A DNA stretch of 64,000 nt from Romanomermis culicivorax (GCA_963922205.1 CAWUHX010000171.1:620001-684000), one strand, 5' to 3'; shown: positions 10,140 through 21,928, counted from the first letter of the stretch. Notes: generated by a model from the letters alone, not told the origin. Made by a program: numbers and translations.

Positions 10140-11765
10140 CCCGGTCGCCAAACACAAATCCAAAAATCGTTTTTTTGAAACAGTTTTTAACATCTTGAAT
10201 TAAATGCAAGATGCTATCAATTAAAACGGAAATAATAATGTCAAAAAAGTAAAAATCGTGAAGCAGGCATTGCCGATGATTCCGCTGAAAGTGTTATTTC
10301 TGTGATCAGACGACTATGACTCCTGCCAAAAAATCAGGAAAATCGGTGATTTTTGACCAAAAACCATTTTTAAAGCTTGAGTTAAAAGATTGAGTAATTC
10401 GAAATTTCGAATTTAATGACGTCGAAAGGATGGAAAAATATGAAATCGGCATTACTGATTCCACTAGAGGTGTCGTTGTGGTGCTCAGACGAATTTATAA
10501 CCCAAAAAACATGATAATGCGATTTTCGCCCAAAAATCATGTTAAATATATGAAAAACCGTGTAATTCGAAAGTAGGACTTTTCTGACTCTAAAATAGTT
10601 TAAAAATATGAAATCGGCACTGCTGAATTCACTGGAAGTACAATTTCTGTGCTGGAATGGACTGATTTTCTTGAAAATCTAAAAAATCGGCGCTTTTTGA
10701 CTAGAAATTGAATTGAATGTATGAATAAAAAATCGTCTCATGCAAAACTACGATCTTTCTGACTCCAACAAGGTCAAATATAACAAAATCAGTCCTACTG
10801 ATTTCACTGGAAGTATTATTTTCAGGCTCAGACGAACAAAATTTTCGGAAAGTTAGGAAAATCGCCGATTTTCGGCCAAAAGTCATATTAAAAGCATGAA
10901 TAAAAATTCGTGTAATTCGAAACTAGGATCTTTCTGACCCCAAAAAGGTCGAAAAATATGAAATCAGTGCCGCTAATTCAGCTGAAAGTTTTATTTCTAA
11001 GCTCAAGTGAACAGAATTTTAAAAAAATCAGGAAAACTGGCGATTTTCGACCAAAAACCATTTTGAATGCTTGAATTAAAAAATCGACCACCATATCCGA
11101 AATTTCAATTTTCATGACGTCCAAAGGATCGAAAAATAAGAAATCGGCGTTGCTGATTTCACTGCAAGTGTTATTTCTACACTCAGATGAACAGAAATTT
11201 CGGATAACTAGGAAAATCGGCGATTTTCGGAAAAATGTCATATCAAATGTGGGAATAAAAAATCGAGTATATCGGAACAACGATTTTTCTGACTCTAAAA
11301 TGGTTAAACAATATGAAACTGATGCTGCTGATTCCACTGTAAGTGTTATTTCTGTGCTTGAATGAATTTATGTTCTGGAAAATCGGAAAAATCGGTGACT
11401 TTCGGTCAAAGGCCATTTTAAATGCATGAATAAAAAACCGTGTGATTCGATACTATGACCTTTCTCACCCCAAAAAGGTTGAAATATGTGAAATCGACCA
11501 TGCTATTTTCACTGGAAGTGCTGTTTCTAGGCTCAGACGAACATAATTTTCAGAAAATTCACGACTTTTGGCTAAAAGCCAATCCGAATACATGAATAAA
11601 AAAATATTTCAATTCAAGACTACAACCTTCCTGAAGTCAAAAAGTCGAAACATATGGAGTCGGCACTGTTGACTCAACTGAAAGTGTTAATTCTATGCTC
11701 AGATGAACCAAACTTTTAGAAAATCGGAGAAATCATTGATATTTAGCAAAGGATCATGATGTTAG
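10140..11765 (+). repeat. Satellite: about nine tandem ~175-bp units
   Basis: A degenerate tandem array. The anchor (T)GCTGATT(C)CACTGGAAGTGTTATTTCTGTGCTCAGACGAA, in variant forms, recurs near 10265, 10445, 10615, 10790, 10965, 11145, 11320, 11495 and 11660, giving a period of about 175 bp. Each unit also has AAAATCGGCGATTTTCG (partly palindromic) and an AATTCGAAA..GGATCTTTCTGACCCCAAAA stretch. Units differ at many positions, so the array is old. CpG is kept unusually well here. The two long open frames inside it are artefacts. Confidence 0.85.
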
Positions 11766-12156
11766 CTGCATTAATAACTAAATGCTTAGATTCAAAACAA
11801 AACAAAGTTTCTCACTTTCTGATGCAGTTTTTAATGCTAAATAAAAAACAAATTTTTGAATCAAACAGTTAATCTTAACCACCAGAGATTTTCACAAAAT
11901 ATTTTTTACCAAATATATGTAGGCAGGAACAAATGGCACAGTAAAAAAATGAGGCACCCGTTTTCTGGTGAAATCACATTGCAAAAATGAGCAATACAAA
12001 TTTATAAAACTCTAAAAACCATAAATCCTGAGATCTAATAGCTCCTTATGTTTATGTTGCTTTATATGACCATTATTCAACATTTTATTGCTCTTCAAAT
12101 GTATCGTAGAAGTTAGATGTTTGTACTTTCCTAGACCTTTTCCTTTCTAAATACAA

Positions 12157-12486
12157 TCACCTGTTGTGTAATAAATTGCTTGCTGCATTTCGCCCATGAT
12201 CTGTAACCCGTTCTTTAAAAGAACTTGCTTCTACCATATCACCTGCAATTTTAGAACCTGCAGCAAGTGCATGTTTTCCTGCAGACTTCAACAAGGGCAT
12301 AGCTAGTTGCCATAAACTCTTGACAAAACTACCCAATCCAGCTCCTCGGTGTCTATAATAAAATGGGTATACTGCTCTAAAACGTTCCAATGTACCACCA
12401 CCTAATTGAAATTGACTATCCTGTATGCTCTGTTGATAAATCTTGACCCAGTAATCAACAGTTTTGGGAAAATATACTGTATGCAT
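12157..12486 (-). CDS. Polinton pX-like small protein, copy 2 (109 aa, intact)
   Basis: An intact 109-codon frame from ATG at 12486. After an N-terminal FPKTVDYWVKIYQQSI, it has GGGTLERFRAVYPFYYRHRG and then GAGLGSFVKSLWQLAMPLL, followed by a Lys/Ala-rich helix (GKHALAAGSKIAGD). That Gly-rich hydrophobic segment with a basic tail is typical of the small adenovirus pX/pVI-like proteins of Polintons and adintoviruses, thought to be virion core or membrane-active proteins. The role is inferred from family likeness only. The penton-like and membrane-protein relics lie just upstream on the same strand, as in copy 1. Confidence 0.6.
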   Translation of the reverse strand: MHTVYFPKTVDYWVKIYQQSIQDSQFQLGGGTLERFRAVYPFYYRHRGAGLGSFVKSLWQLAMPLLKSAGKHALAAGSKIAGDMVEASSFKERVTDHGRNAASNLLHNR

Positions 12487-12687
12487 ATTTTGCTTTGTAG
12501 ATAAAAATTAAATAAATAAATAGATAAATTAAGAGTGCTTGCGAAAATTCAACCTGACCACGTGTTCAAAAGCAAATGAATGAATGATTGTGATAAATTC
12601 AATAGTATTATAAGAATGAAGGAGTACATCGCCTGAAATGTAATTTAACTATAACATTCCCAAATTGGAATGTTTTTTATATTTATT

Positions 12688-13282
12688 TTAAGTACCGTAA
12701 TTTCTTTCAATTGAATGGGTATATAGTGAGGTGTTTCCTATAATCAGCTTACTATATCCTTGTATTTTCCCTGCGCATTCACTATACCTAAAAGTGGTGC
12801 TAAAGTATTTCCAACAATTTCATTTTTGATAATATGACAGTAAACATCAAAACTCTGTAAATTGTTTAAATTTCGTGGCTGAATCCCCAACATATATGAA
12901 TGTTTATTTCCTGGATTGGCAAGAAAAATAGATTTGAATGGTCAAATATGAGTCTTAGAATTTTTTGATGGTTTCTCTCCAGCAGTATATAGGTTAATAT
13001 TGACACTTCTATTTAAAAAATCTTCAGCAGTTGCATCAGAAGCAGTGTTAGTAGCTCTAAAACCAAGAATTTCCATTAAATGATTGCTTAGATCAATTCA
13101 ACGCAAACTTGTACCACTTTTTATTTTTAAATTAACCAATCCTCATGCATGTTCATCATGTGAAAATACAATTTCAATATCTGTTCCTGCAATAGCTGCT
13201 CCCAAAAACTATTACCATAATTTCTTTGACTTTATTTCTAATACCATCTGTAATTAATCTTAAAACATTATCTCAACCATGG
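12688..13282 (-). pseudogene. Polinton penton-like minor capsid protein, copy 2 (broken)
   Basis: The duplicate of the relic at 411-1056, more decayed. About 55 bp coding the LIDKLNAK-like helix are deleted near 13200, and small indels break the YVYC..APLLR region. No open frame longer than ~60 codons remains. Identity comes from alignment to copy 1. Confidence 0.55.
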
Positions 13283-13414
13283 TTGGAAATTGTAGCCCAG
13301 CTGTATGGATATATTATTTCACTTAAGCCTACCTCTCAGTTTCCATCTAGTTTTAAATGGTAGGGTGAATGAGCTGAAAAATCACAGGGTGTGTTTCCAT
13401 ATTGGCTATTGTCG

Positions 13415-13656
13415 TCAAAGGTTGTCATTATTATTTACAGTGTTGGCTGTTGTGGCTATTGTCTTTAATGAGTTTGGAGAAGGTAACAGTGTGGGTACAG
13501 GACTAAGTAAAAAATATCCTATACAATGGCACAATAAGCCAACCCACAATTGTGTATTAGGATTGTAGAGAGATAAATTTATTATAGCTGTAATGACTAC
13601 AATGTATATTAGTATGGCCTGACTGAAGAACACCAGTTCGTTTTGAGGTAGACGTT
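13415..13656 (-). pseudogene. Small Polinton membrane protein, copy 2 (N-terminus lost)
   Basis: The two hydrophobic segments (FFSQAILIYIVVITAIINLSL and LWVGLLCHCIGYFLLS) and the C-terminal tail are kept in frame. The first ~25 residues are gone because the sequence changes into the AAAAG array at about 13657. Without its N-terminus it is a truncated copy of the gene at 1191-1496. Confidence 0.6.
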
Positions 13657-13659
13657 TTG

Positions 13660-14400
13660 AAAGAAAAGAAAAGAAAAGAAAAGAAAAGAAAAGAAAAGAA
13701 AAGAAAAGAAAAGAAAAGAAAAGAAAAGAAAAGAAAAGAAAAGAAAAGAAAAGAAAAGAAAAGAAAAGAAAAGAAAAGAAAAGAAAAGAAAAGAAAAGAA
13801 AAGAAAAGAAAAGAAAAGAAAAGAAAAGAAAAGAAAAGAAAAGAAAAGAAAAGAAAAGAAAAGAAAAGAAAAGAAAAGAAAAGAAAAGAAAAGAAAAGAA
13901 AAGAAAAGAAAAGAAAAGAAAAGAAAAGAAAAGAAAAGAAAAGAAAAGAAAAGAAAAGAAAAGAAAAGAAAAGAAAAGAAAAGAAAAGAAAAGAAAAGAA
14001 AAGAAAAGAAAAGAAAAGAAAAGAAAAGAAAAGAAAAGAAAAGAAAAGAAAAGAAAAGAAAAGAAAAGAAAAGAAAAGAAAAGAAAAGAAAAGAAAAGAA
14101 AAGAAAAGAAAAGAAAAGAAAAGAAAAGAAAAGAAAAGAAAAGAAAAGAAAAGAAAAGAAAAGAAAAGAAAAGAAAAGAAAAGAAAAGAAAAGAAAAGAA
14201 AAGAAAAGAAAAGAAAAGAAAAGAAAAGAAAAGAAAAGAAAAGAAAAGAAAAGAAAAGAAAAGAAAAGAAAAGAAAAGAAAAGAAAAGAAAAGAAAAGAA
14301 AAGAAAAGAAAAGAAAAGAAAAGAAAAGAAAAGAAAAGAAAAGAAAAGAAAAGAAAAGAAAAGAAAAGAAAAGAAAAGGAAAGAAAAAAAAGAAAAGGAA
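13660..14400 (+). repeat. (AAAAG)n microsatellite, ~740 bp
   Basis: An almost perfect AAAAG pentanucleotide array of about 148 units, with minor changes only in the last ~25 bp (AAAAGG, AAAAAAAAG). It produces long open frames of Lys/Arg/Glu on the plus strand and Phe/Leu/Ser on the minus strand, none of them genes. The purity suggests recent expansion. It starts exactly where the Polinton duplicate stops. Confidence 0.97.
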
Positions 14401-15180
14401 AATATTAAGTGCCTTTTCAAAATTCAATTTGAAGTTGTTTTCAAAATTTTAGATTTTGCTAGAGTATTCATTTTTTTGAGTGTTGAAATTTTTTTCTGCT
14501 TCAGAATGAACAGCACAGTGTGCATGTACTTATTTCTATGTATGATTGAAGCAAAGAATGAAAATGCACTAATGGATGATGAGGCAAAAGGTATCTTCAC
14601 ACAAACTTACAACTGAAGATTTTAGTGAAGAGAATCAACTACTAATATGAGAAGATACAGATGCCATTAATGAAGAAAAACAATTTGACAAAGATATGTG
14701 CAAAATGTAATTGGCCCTTGAAAATCGTCCATCATATGAGGAATTTCTTCAGCCATTGGATGTTTGCAAAGGAACATATGACAAATCCATGAGTATGAAA
14801 TAAATGTGCAGTTGAAATAGGTACGTTTGGGGAGATGTGGAACCACATAATTTTTTTTGTATGTTATCCATTCAAAGATGTTCAGAAAAAGCATATTTTC
14901 CCTTGTTTTTTCTGGCATGAACATAAAGTTTAGATTTTCGAAATATGCTTATTAACATGAAAATCTATAGAAAAACATCTTTTCATCATTGCATAGATCC
15001 TTGTCTCTTATAGAAAGCACTACTTAATATTTTTAGAACAGCAGCAGAATAAGTTTGATTCACTTTTTAAAAAAATGTTGTGCCCTTATTGAACAATCGC
15101 TGTGAACAAAAAACAAATTTGGACATATGGTTCATGTCATGTCAGAATTTGAAGCCATAATTTATGTAGTATATGACATG
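14401..15180. other. AT-rich interval without recognisable features
   Basis: I see no gene, splice-supported exon or named repeat here. Short open frames on both strands lack motifs. Confidence 0.4.
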
Positions 15181-15183
15181 GGG

Positions 15184-16103
15184 TGTAGCCAATTGCACTT
15201 TTTTCATATGGGCTTTCGCCAATTGCGCTGATTCCAATGCGCCACATGTCATATGCACCATTGTCATATTGCTATTAGCAAATGCGCTGTGTGTTAAATG
15301 TGCTGTTTGCAAATGCCTATTGGTCATTCGCGCCATAAATTTAATTGGACACTGAAAAGATAGTATCAAATGAGGAATGTAATCATTATTGAAGACAACA
15401 CAAACTAGGCAAAAACAGCATTGTAAATTATTATTGTACAATCATACAGGACCACACAGCTAGTCACATAGTCACAGAGTTGTAAATTATCAGAAAGAAA
15501 TTATGTACCTTTTGGAACTTCAGAATTTTTTACACTCAAGCTACAGTATGATCAGGGTGAAATTAGTGCTATTGGTTTTATGACTGGCATAGCTTATAAT
15601 TTGGCTGATCCTTTGGCGGATTAAATAATGTAACTACACATTTATGTCTTGCTTATTTTGACTTTCGAACTCAAGTTGTAAGATTTGGAGCAAATGTTTA
15701 CTTTTGCTGCTTCTAAACAAATTTGAATTATGAAGGTGCTGGTCACAGGATTACCTGATCATAGAATCATTTACATTAGATGAACTCTGATATAGAATAA
15801 CTACATAAGTCTGAGAAAAATAAACATACTGCAAAAAAAATTCTGTACAAAAAATGCTTCCTAAACAATTTCTGGAGACAATAGTCATCTTTGTCACTTT
15901 TTTTATTAGCAGTTTATTCGTTGCTTTTTCTATGATGAATGGAAACACCAAGGTGCATTTGCAAAAAGTGCAATTGCAGTTGGCACATTATACACATGGC
16001 ACAAATGCATAGGGCGCATTTGAAAATGGAGCACTTGAAAATCGGCGCAATTGGCTAGGACGCAAATGGGGAAGTGCAATTGACATTGGCGCATTTGGCT
16101 ACA
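15184..16103. mobile_element. Non-autonomous DNA element, TIRs of AATTGCGC-type sub-repeats
   Basis: Both ends start TGTAGCCAA(T/A)TGC (left 15184, right end inverted at 16103). Each end is ~160-180 bp of degenerate ~15-25-bp sub-repeats around (C/A)AA(A/T)TGCGCC, about eight per side. The ~600-bp interior is AT-rich and non-coding. No clear target duplication was found, so the superfamily is open. Confidence 0.65.
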
Positions 16104-16308
16104 AACCTATGATGTGTATATGTACATCATCTGTTCCCTAATACCCTTCATTCCTAGCATGCATGTTTCAGTGGCAGATTATAGGTAATTTTGTGTTTGA
16201 TGTTTAATTTTTTTGGGATGAGGTAAAACATCCATTGTCAAAGAGGGACAGAAGCAAAGTTTACTGTAGGCTTTATTTGGTTTTTAAGGTGGTATGTTAA
16301 TTTTGAAA

Positions 16309-16570
16309 ATTTGAAGATTTTGTCAGTCAAAAAAATTTTGATACAAGTGGCTTGTCAATTCAAATTTGAATAAAAATGCCGGAAAAGCAGACTGTTGCAT
16401 GATCTGAAACTAAGAGCCCAATTAGTAGTAAGCCTATACAAAGTCTTCAATGATATGTATTTCAGTCTATCAATTTTGTCATTTTTTTAGGACATAAAAT
16501 ACATCTCCAATTAATTTTTCGACAATGATATTTCACAGCAACCCCGAAAAAGTAGCAAAGTCACTAAAAA
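16309..16570 (+). repeat. Dispersed repeat, copy at 19708-19990
   Basis: About 260 bp, starting GAAGATTTTGTCAGTCAAAAA and ending CACTAAAAAAGGTTACTTGAG, is repeated at 19708-19990 in the same orientation with high identity. It lies next to a longer duplicated block, so the two belong to one scattered family. Confidence 0.85.
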
Positions 16571-16679
16571 AGGTTACTTGAGTGTACTGATGTAATAATT
16601 AGCTTTTTTGAGGAGAATAGGCTAATTTCTTTTTGAAACTATGAAAAATATTGCAGTGACCCTGAAGGTCAAGTGCATG

Positions 16680-16876
16680 ATCTGAAATTTGTTTTATTTT
16701 TGTTGTATCTCTTTTTGTTGTAGTTTTAGTTTAATTAACGCCCAATTCATGTTTCTTTTTTTTGAGAATAATTTTTCCAAGCTCCTGAATCGATCAAGAG
16801 TAAATAGATAATGATAAAACTTGCGGAAAATTGTAGAAAATGAAAAGACAAGTCTTTTGATATAAATAACTTTTTT
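16680..16876 (+). repeat. Left part of duplicated block A (split by foldback element)
   Basis: This matches 23625-23768, where it runs directly into the sequence found here at 18147 onward. Here the continuity is broken by the 1.27-kb insert at 16878-18146. It contains TTTTGTTGTATCTC, GAGAATAATTTTTCCAAGCTCC and GTCTTTTGATATAAATAAC. Confidence 0.85.
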
Positions 16877-16877
16877 C

Positions 16878-18146
16878 GGCAACGTCTCCCAAGACCCACT
16901 GTCTCACCAGGCCCACTGGCTCAGTAAACCCAATGTCTCATTAGGCCCACCGAAAGGGTGTCATTAATCCCACCGGAATTCTCAGTAGACCCACTGCGCC
17001 GATCAGAGGTTTCTCACTAGACCCACTATTAAATTTGTTGCATTATTCCCACTGTCTCACATGGCCCACTAGTATAAAATTCGAGTAATGCGCAATATTT
17101 GTTGATGGCATGCGTTAAAAAGGCAGATTTGAACAAAAAAAGTTGCTGCCAAACCAAAAAATGATGGTTTCATTAAATTGGCAATAGTGCAAAAATGACT
17201 AGCAGTTCAATTAATACAAGGGTTGCGAAATGACCTGTTCCCTCCAGAAACCAATTTCCATACTTGATCGCAAAAATTTGTAACCACTACCTTATAGCGA
17301 ATTCAATTCTGCATTGAATGGTTTAGTTTGCATTACAGATGTCCAAATATTGAATGTTTTTTCATCAAAAACAGAGCACAAAGTCAAGATTTCCAATTTT
17401 TCAGCATATTTATCAAATTCGACAGGATAAATGATAACATGCAGCTTCAAACTTTCATTTAGTTCTGTGAAGGCAGCTAGAAGAGAATAATGATGCTTGG
17501 TAGTAGTTGTAGTTCACCGTTTTCTGAGACATTTGATGAGGAAGTAAAAATTAAAGGTGAAAAAATGCTTTAAAAATTTCAAAATGTGACTTTTGCGAAT
17601 TTTTACTTTTTTCATTGCCCCATTCACTGCCGAACATTGCTTAACTTAATTAAGCACCTTAAACACCATAAAATGTAAGGTTAAGACCGTCAAATTTGAT
17701 CCAGAAGGTGAACAATTCCTAAAACTGGACATGTTTTGTTTTCTATCAATAAAACATACAATATTTGCAGTTCTGTAATGCAAAATACATCATTCAACGC
17801 AGAATGGAATTCCCTACAAGATGGTGGTAACAAATGTTCGTGATCATGTGTGGAATTCGGTTTTTGGAGCGAGCAGATCACTTCGCCACACCCTGTCGTT
17901 ATGTCATTTTTTCGCCAAGATTGAAAAATATTGTGCATTACTCGAACTTTTCTAGTGGGCCATGTGAGACAGTGGGAATAACGCAACAAATTTAATAGTG
18001 GGTCTAGTGATACACCTCTGATCGACGCAGTGGGTGCACTGAGAATTCCGGTGGGATTAATGACACACTTTCGGTGGGCCTAGTGAGACATTGGGTTTAC
18101 TGAACTGGTGGGCCTAGTGGGACAGTGGGTCTAGCGTGGCACAATC
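16878..18146. mobile_element. Foldback DNA element, ~1.27 kb, 8-bp TSD, empty site known
   Basis: The element is flanked by CTTTTTTC at 16870-16877 and 18147-18154. Its ends are inverted: the left arm holds a run of CCCACTGTCTCAC(C/T)AGG-type sub-repeats (~17-30 bp each, about nine), and the right arm is the near-exact reverse complement. The inverted similarity continues inward past 17240-17460 against 17700-17900, so most of the element is one imperfect palindrome centred near 17510. No coding frame is credible. The matching block at 23768 lacks the insert. An 8-bp duplication fits hAT or a similar superfamily. Confidence 0.85.
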
Positions 18147-19690
18147 CTTTTTTCTAGCTGAATTTCAAGGTACATTTTGACAGGAGGTAAATTTAGTCAG
18201 TGTGTTTTTGACAGGAAGTACAATTAGTGTGTGTGTGTGTGTGTGTGTGGAAGCAGAGCCTGGGAAAATCAGAAATTTGAGTATGGGAACCTATCTTTAG
18301 CTCCACTCACTTTCAAAAAAAGCAGAATATCATTCTTTTACAATCAAGATCATAAATTTGAGCCTGGGAACCTTCCTTTAGCCTCACCCTCTTTCAAAAA
18401 AAGCAGAATATTTTTTTTACAATAATTATTCTATTTTTTTCCCTCCTGTTTGATCCATTCACTTTACTCTGTTGTTTTAGAGCATGTTTTGATATTTTGA
18501 TTTATAATAATTAACTAATTTCCATATTTTTCAAGATGCCAAAGAAGAAAAACGAAGAATGTTTGAAGAAGGTGGACAAAGGCTTGAGTGGTAAGTTTCC
18601 TATTTGAGTGGTAAGTTTCCTATCGTTGATCCCTTTTTTGACAAAAATATGAGACACTGATCAAAAGTCATATCATATAGAGTGCATGGTATATTTTCAT
18701 TCCTGGGTTCATTTAATTTTATTCTAATTGATCCTCTTTATATTCCCCCATGTTATCATGGCTTTTAGTACAGAAAACATTGCTGTTTTTAATGGAACTT
18801 CTTCCACCAAAATTGGATATAAATTTTCTTTGACATGTGCCTCTCAAACTTGATGTTTTTGAATTTTTGATTTTTCCCAGACCAGTGCTCTGGTCATCTA
18901 GTGTCCAACTTCTCCCATGATCTGGAAAAAATCGTCATACTTTACATTTATTCATGTGATTTGTAATGTGAGACTATCACTGGTCTCTTTGAGTATAAAT
19001 TTTTGATGTTTGGAGGTACCCCCATGTAAAGACAGTTTCTAGTATAGAAAATTCCGCTCTTTCTAATGGCACCTTTTCCACCAAAATTGAATGTAAACTT
19101 ATGTAATGCATGCCACTAAAACTTGACGTCTTTGAATTTTATCAATTTTCCTCAGGCCACCATCTAACTCGTCACATCTGTGATTATGTAGTGTATAAAT
19201 CCAAAGCTCAGTGTTAATTAATCGAGTGTTCAGTGTAAACTAATGTACTACTCAGGGTTAACTAAAGGTGCACATGGTATATTTTTACCTGGACAGTAAA
19301 AATATACTGTGAGCCAGTTTGTTAATAATCAATAATCAAAAAAACAATAGATCAAGTTTTCAAGCACTAAATATTAACCACTTCCATCTATCTATCTAGG
19401 TGATGAAGTACAATTTGATAGGAAAACCAACACAATGTCAAATAAGTAAAATAATCATATAGAAGTAGAAAAGTAACTTTATTTCTCTCAACTCATTAGC
19501 AGTAGTGCTGAAGTCAGTGCCAATGAATTGATATCCTTTCTTGATGCTTAGGCTGAGGATAAGAAGATATACAGTATGTACAATTAAAATAAATTCAACT
19601 ACAAAATTTCAGATCCCCTAATATGAGGGGACTGCTTCCCTGACAAAACAACGTGTCAAAACAAAATGAAACGAAAGAAAAACAGAAGCA
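18147..19690 (+). repeat. Duplicated block A, right part
   Basis: This aligns with 23769-24850 in the same orientation. Shared landmarks are a (GT)n run (18222-18250), TGGGAACC, an ATGCCAAAGAAGAAAAAC exon-like start, repeated TTGAGTGGTAAGTTTCCTAT, and TAGTATAGAAAATTCCGCTC. About 500 bp near 19150-19650 are absent from the other copy. A more diverged relative of the end of this block is at 37770-38170. Confidence 0.85.
18536..18591 (+). CDS. Possible first exon MPKKK..., with duplicated splice donor
   Basis: An ATG follows a TTTTTCAAG acceptor-like site and opens MPKKKNEECLKKVDKGLS, ending at G|GTAAGT. The next acceptor, at 19399 (TCTATCTAG), would continue in phase as GDEVQFDRKTNTMSNK before TAA. 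The duplicate at 24150 keeps the exon with one change (Glu to Lys). The donor with ~20 bp of context is doubled here and tripled in the other copy. It is probably a fossil gene or an element ORF; the family is unknown. Confidence 0.35.
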
Positions 19691-19707
19691 TCCTTGGTTT
19701 TAATTTT

Positions 19708-19990
19708 TTTGAAGATTTTGTCAGTCAAAAAAATTTTGAAAGAAGTGGCTTGTCAATTCAGATTTGAATACAAATGCCAGAAAAGCAGACTGTTGCATGA
19801 TCTGAAACTAAGAGCCCAATTAGTAGTAAGCCTATACAAAGTCTTGAATGATATGTATTTCAGTCTATTAATTTTGTCATTTTTTAGGACATAAAATACT
19901 TCTCGAATTAATTTTTTGACAATGATATTTCACAGCAACCCTGAAAAAGCAGCAAAGTCACCAAAAAAGATTACTTGAGTGTACTGATGT
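19708..19990 (+). repeat. Dispersed repeat, second copy of 16309-16570
   Basis: Nearly the same ~270 bp as at 16309 in the same orientation, ending GATTACTTGAGTGTACTGATGTAATAATTGGCTT. It sits within the tract between the two duplicated blocks. Confidence 0.85.
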
Positions 19991-21925
19991 AATAATTGGC
20001 TTAATGGGCACTTGGATGTAGGATTTGTCCAGAAATTGAATATTGCTGACATAGATTTAGATAAAAGTGAGATTTAAAAAGAAGATATGTTTTCAGAAGG
20101 TTGGAAGCATTATGAGACAAAAAAATAGTGAGTTACTACAGTTAGTGATAAACAAGCTAAATCAATTCCTGGATTACAGTCAATTTTTGCTCAGAAATCA
20201 AATGATGACTGGTAAGAAATCATAACTACTTACAAAATATAATTTGGACCTACTAATACATAGAAGGAAACATTTTCAAAAGTATGCACTTGTTAGTTCT
20301 TTGGTATATTATCTCTGACATTATAGCATTGCTCTGTGGAAGCATTAACGTGTAGAAGAATCAAACAAAAGCCTGGAAAATGAAACTGGCAAAAGAATTA
20401 GTGGTGAAAAAGTTTTTAGGACTAACAATCAAACACTAAATTTTGTGCACTACTTCAGGAGGTGATAAACTGAGCTTAATGGGTACTGAGTAGAGTTAAA
20501 TTTTGGCTCAGGAATTGAATGCTAAAGGTCAAGAAATTATAACCACACAAAAGCAAAAGAAAGCCTTGAAAAGTTAATCAGCAGAAGAATTGATGGTGAA
20601 AATAGTTTTGTCTAACAATTAGAGGCTCAATTTTCTGTTACATTTTAGCAGGTCGATAAAATGCTAAAGTTAGGTGTCGTGTGATGGTAGATATCCCAGA
20701 ACAACTGTGAAAATAGGAAGTTTTTCAATTCAACATTTTTTCTCTACCTTTTTATTATTTCAGAAAAACAAACAGGCCCTGGAAGAAAAATTCAAGCATC
20801 AGGGGCAAAGAACAATTGATTTGAAGAAGTCCAGACAACATTCAAGTTTTACTGCAGGTTTTTAATTCATGTTTCTAGAAAGCTTTACGTCTACCTCACT
20901 AATTGGTGTCATTACAAATGCTTAATTTTCGAAGAACATCTATAGCTTTAAAGTGGAGGCCTTAGTAGACATTGGCTACTGTAGTCAAATTCCGACCTCC
21001 AAGGTTGTCACCATAATTAATGAGGGGTGAACCTCTATAAAACATATCATTTTTCCCCTACGGTAATGGAGAATAATGTTGTGTTTTGGACAAAGAAAAT
21101 TGAACCTTATAGTCCAAACCTACAACATACTACCTGTTGTAGAAGAAACTGACCACAGCTGACAGTTTTGATAAACTGACCACAGCTGACATCCTGCACA
21201 AAAAGGAGCAAGAACTTAAACTTAAGCAAAAAGTTTGTGAGGTTTTCATCATTGTTAACATGAGGGATGACTAATTGTGTTCACAAAAAGGACATCATCA
21301 ACAAAATCAAGAAAAAAATTGGTTATATATGGTTATGACAAGCCTCTTTGGGGATTACAGTGAAATTCCATAGTCCAAGAAAATTTGCAATAAGCCTTGT
21401 GTTAATGGTATAAGTGACTATTTTATGGAAATTCATGGAAAATTTTTGTCGTGACACTCTTGAAGAGAACAAATCAATTCATTGATTCTACTTAAGATTC
21501 AAAAGGCCCGAAGAACTAATCCTGAAAACAATGCACTTAATAACATTTGAATTATATATATCTCAGTTTTTGCCACCCTAGAAGCTTTTATTTTTTATTT
21601 TTTGTCATTTTATATTGGAATTTATTTCTGAGTTAACACTATTCCTTTTTCTGTCATGAGGCCCTTCAGTGCTTTTTCTCTTCTTTTCCTCTGTTCCCAA
21701 AATAGCTTTCAGTGTGCTCAATTCGAATTCATGAATGAACAGGTCTCTGAAATTGAATCTCATGTACAAGAAATATTTTGAGAAAAGTTGTATTTGGGAG
21801 AAAATTTATCTGATCTAGATTAAAAATGTTTGAATGCATTTTAAAAAATGGTTGAATTCCTTCAGCTTTTGTGTCAGAATTTACCTGCTTTTTAGTGACA
21901 AATTTTTTAGTGTACACATAAATGT
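19991..21925 (+). other. AT-rich tract with decayed exon-like pieces
   Basis: Pieces such as EDMFSEGWKHYETKK and VSDKQAKSIPGLQSIFAQKS, ending at a TGGTAAGA donor near 20212, look like fossil exons of the same unidentified gene as 18536-18591, but they are separated by stops. Repeated phrases (CTTAATGGG.ACT, CAGGAATTGAAT, GCAGAAGAATT) suggest internal old duplication. Nothing is intact. Confidence 0.35.
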
Positions 21926-21928
21926 TAC

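Larger units (their letters stand above)
12281..13656. repeat. Direct duplicate of window positions 1 to ~1445
   Basis: From GCAGACTTCAACAAGGGCAT onward this segment matches positions 1-1445 at high identity. It covers the pX-like, penton-like and membrane-protein region. Differences include a ~3-bp gap near 12560 and a loss of about 55 bp near 13200 within the penton relic. The match ends where the AAAAG array begins. The two are separate Polinton copies or a segmental duplicate. Confidence 0.9.

Noticed and set aside
10701-11365. Open frames of 61-119 codons
   Set aside because: They cross satellite units and repeat the same decayed peptide with each unit; frame is not kept between units.
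13660-14400. CRISPR array or centromeric satellite
   Set aside because: A 5-bp microsatellite has no spacers; nothing else in the window shows repeat-spacer structure.
13557-14616. Three long open frames (272-319 codons) of Lys/Arg/Glu or Phe/Leu/Ser
   Set aside because: They are translations of the AAAAG pentanucleotide array in different frames and contain no other sequence.
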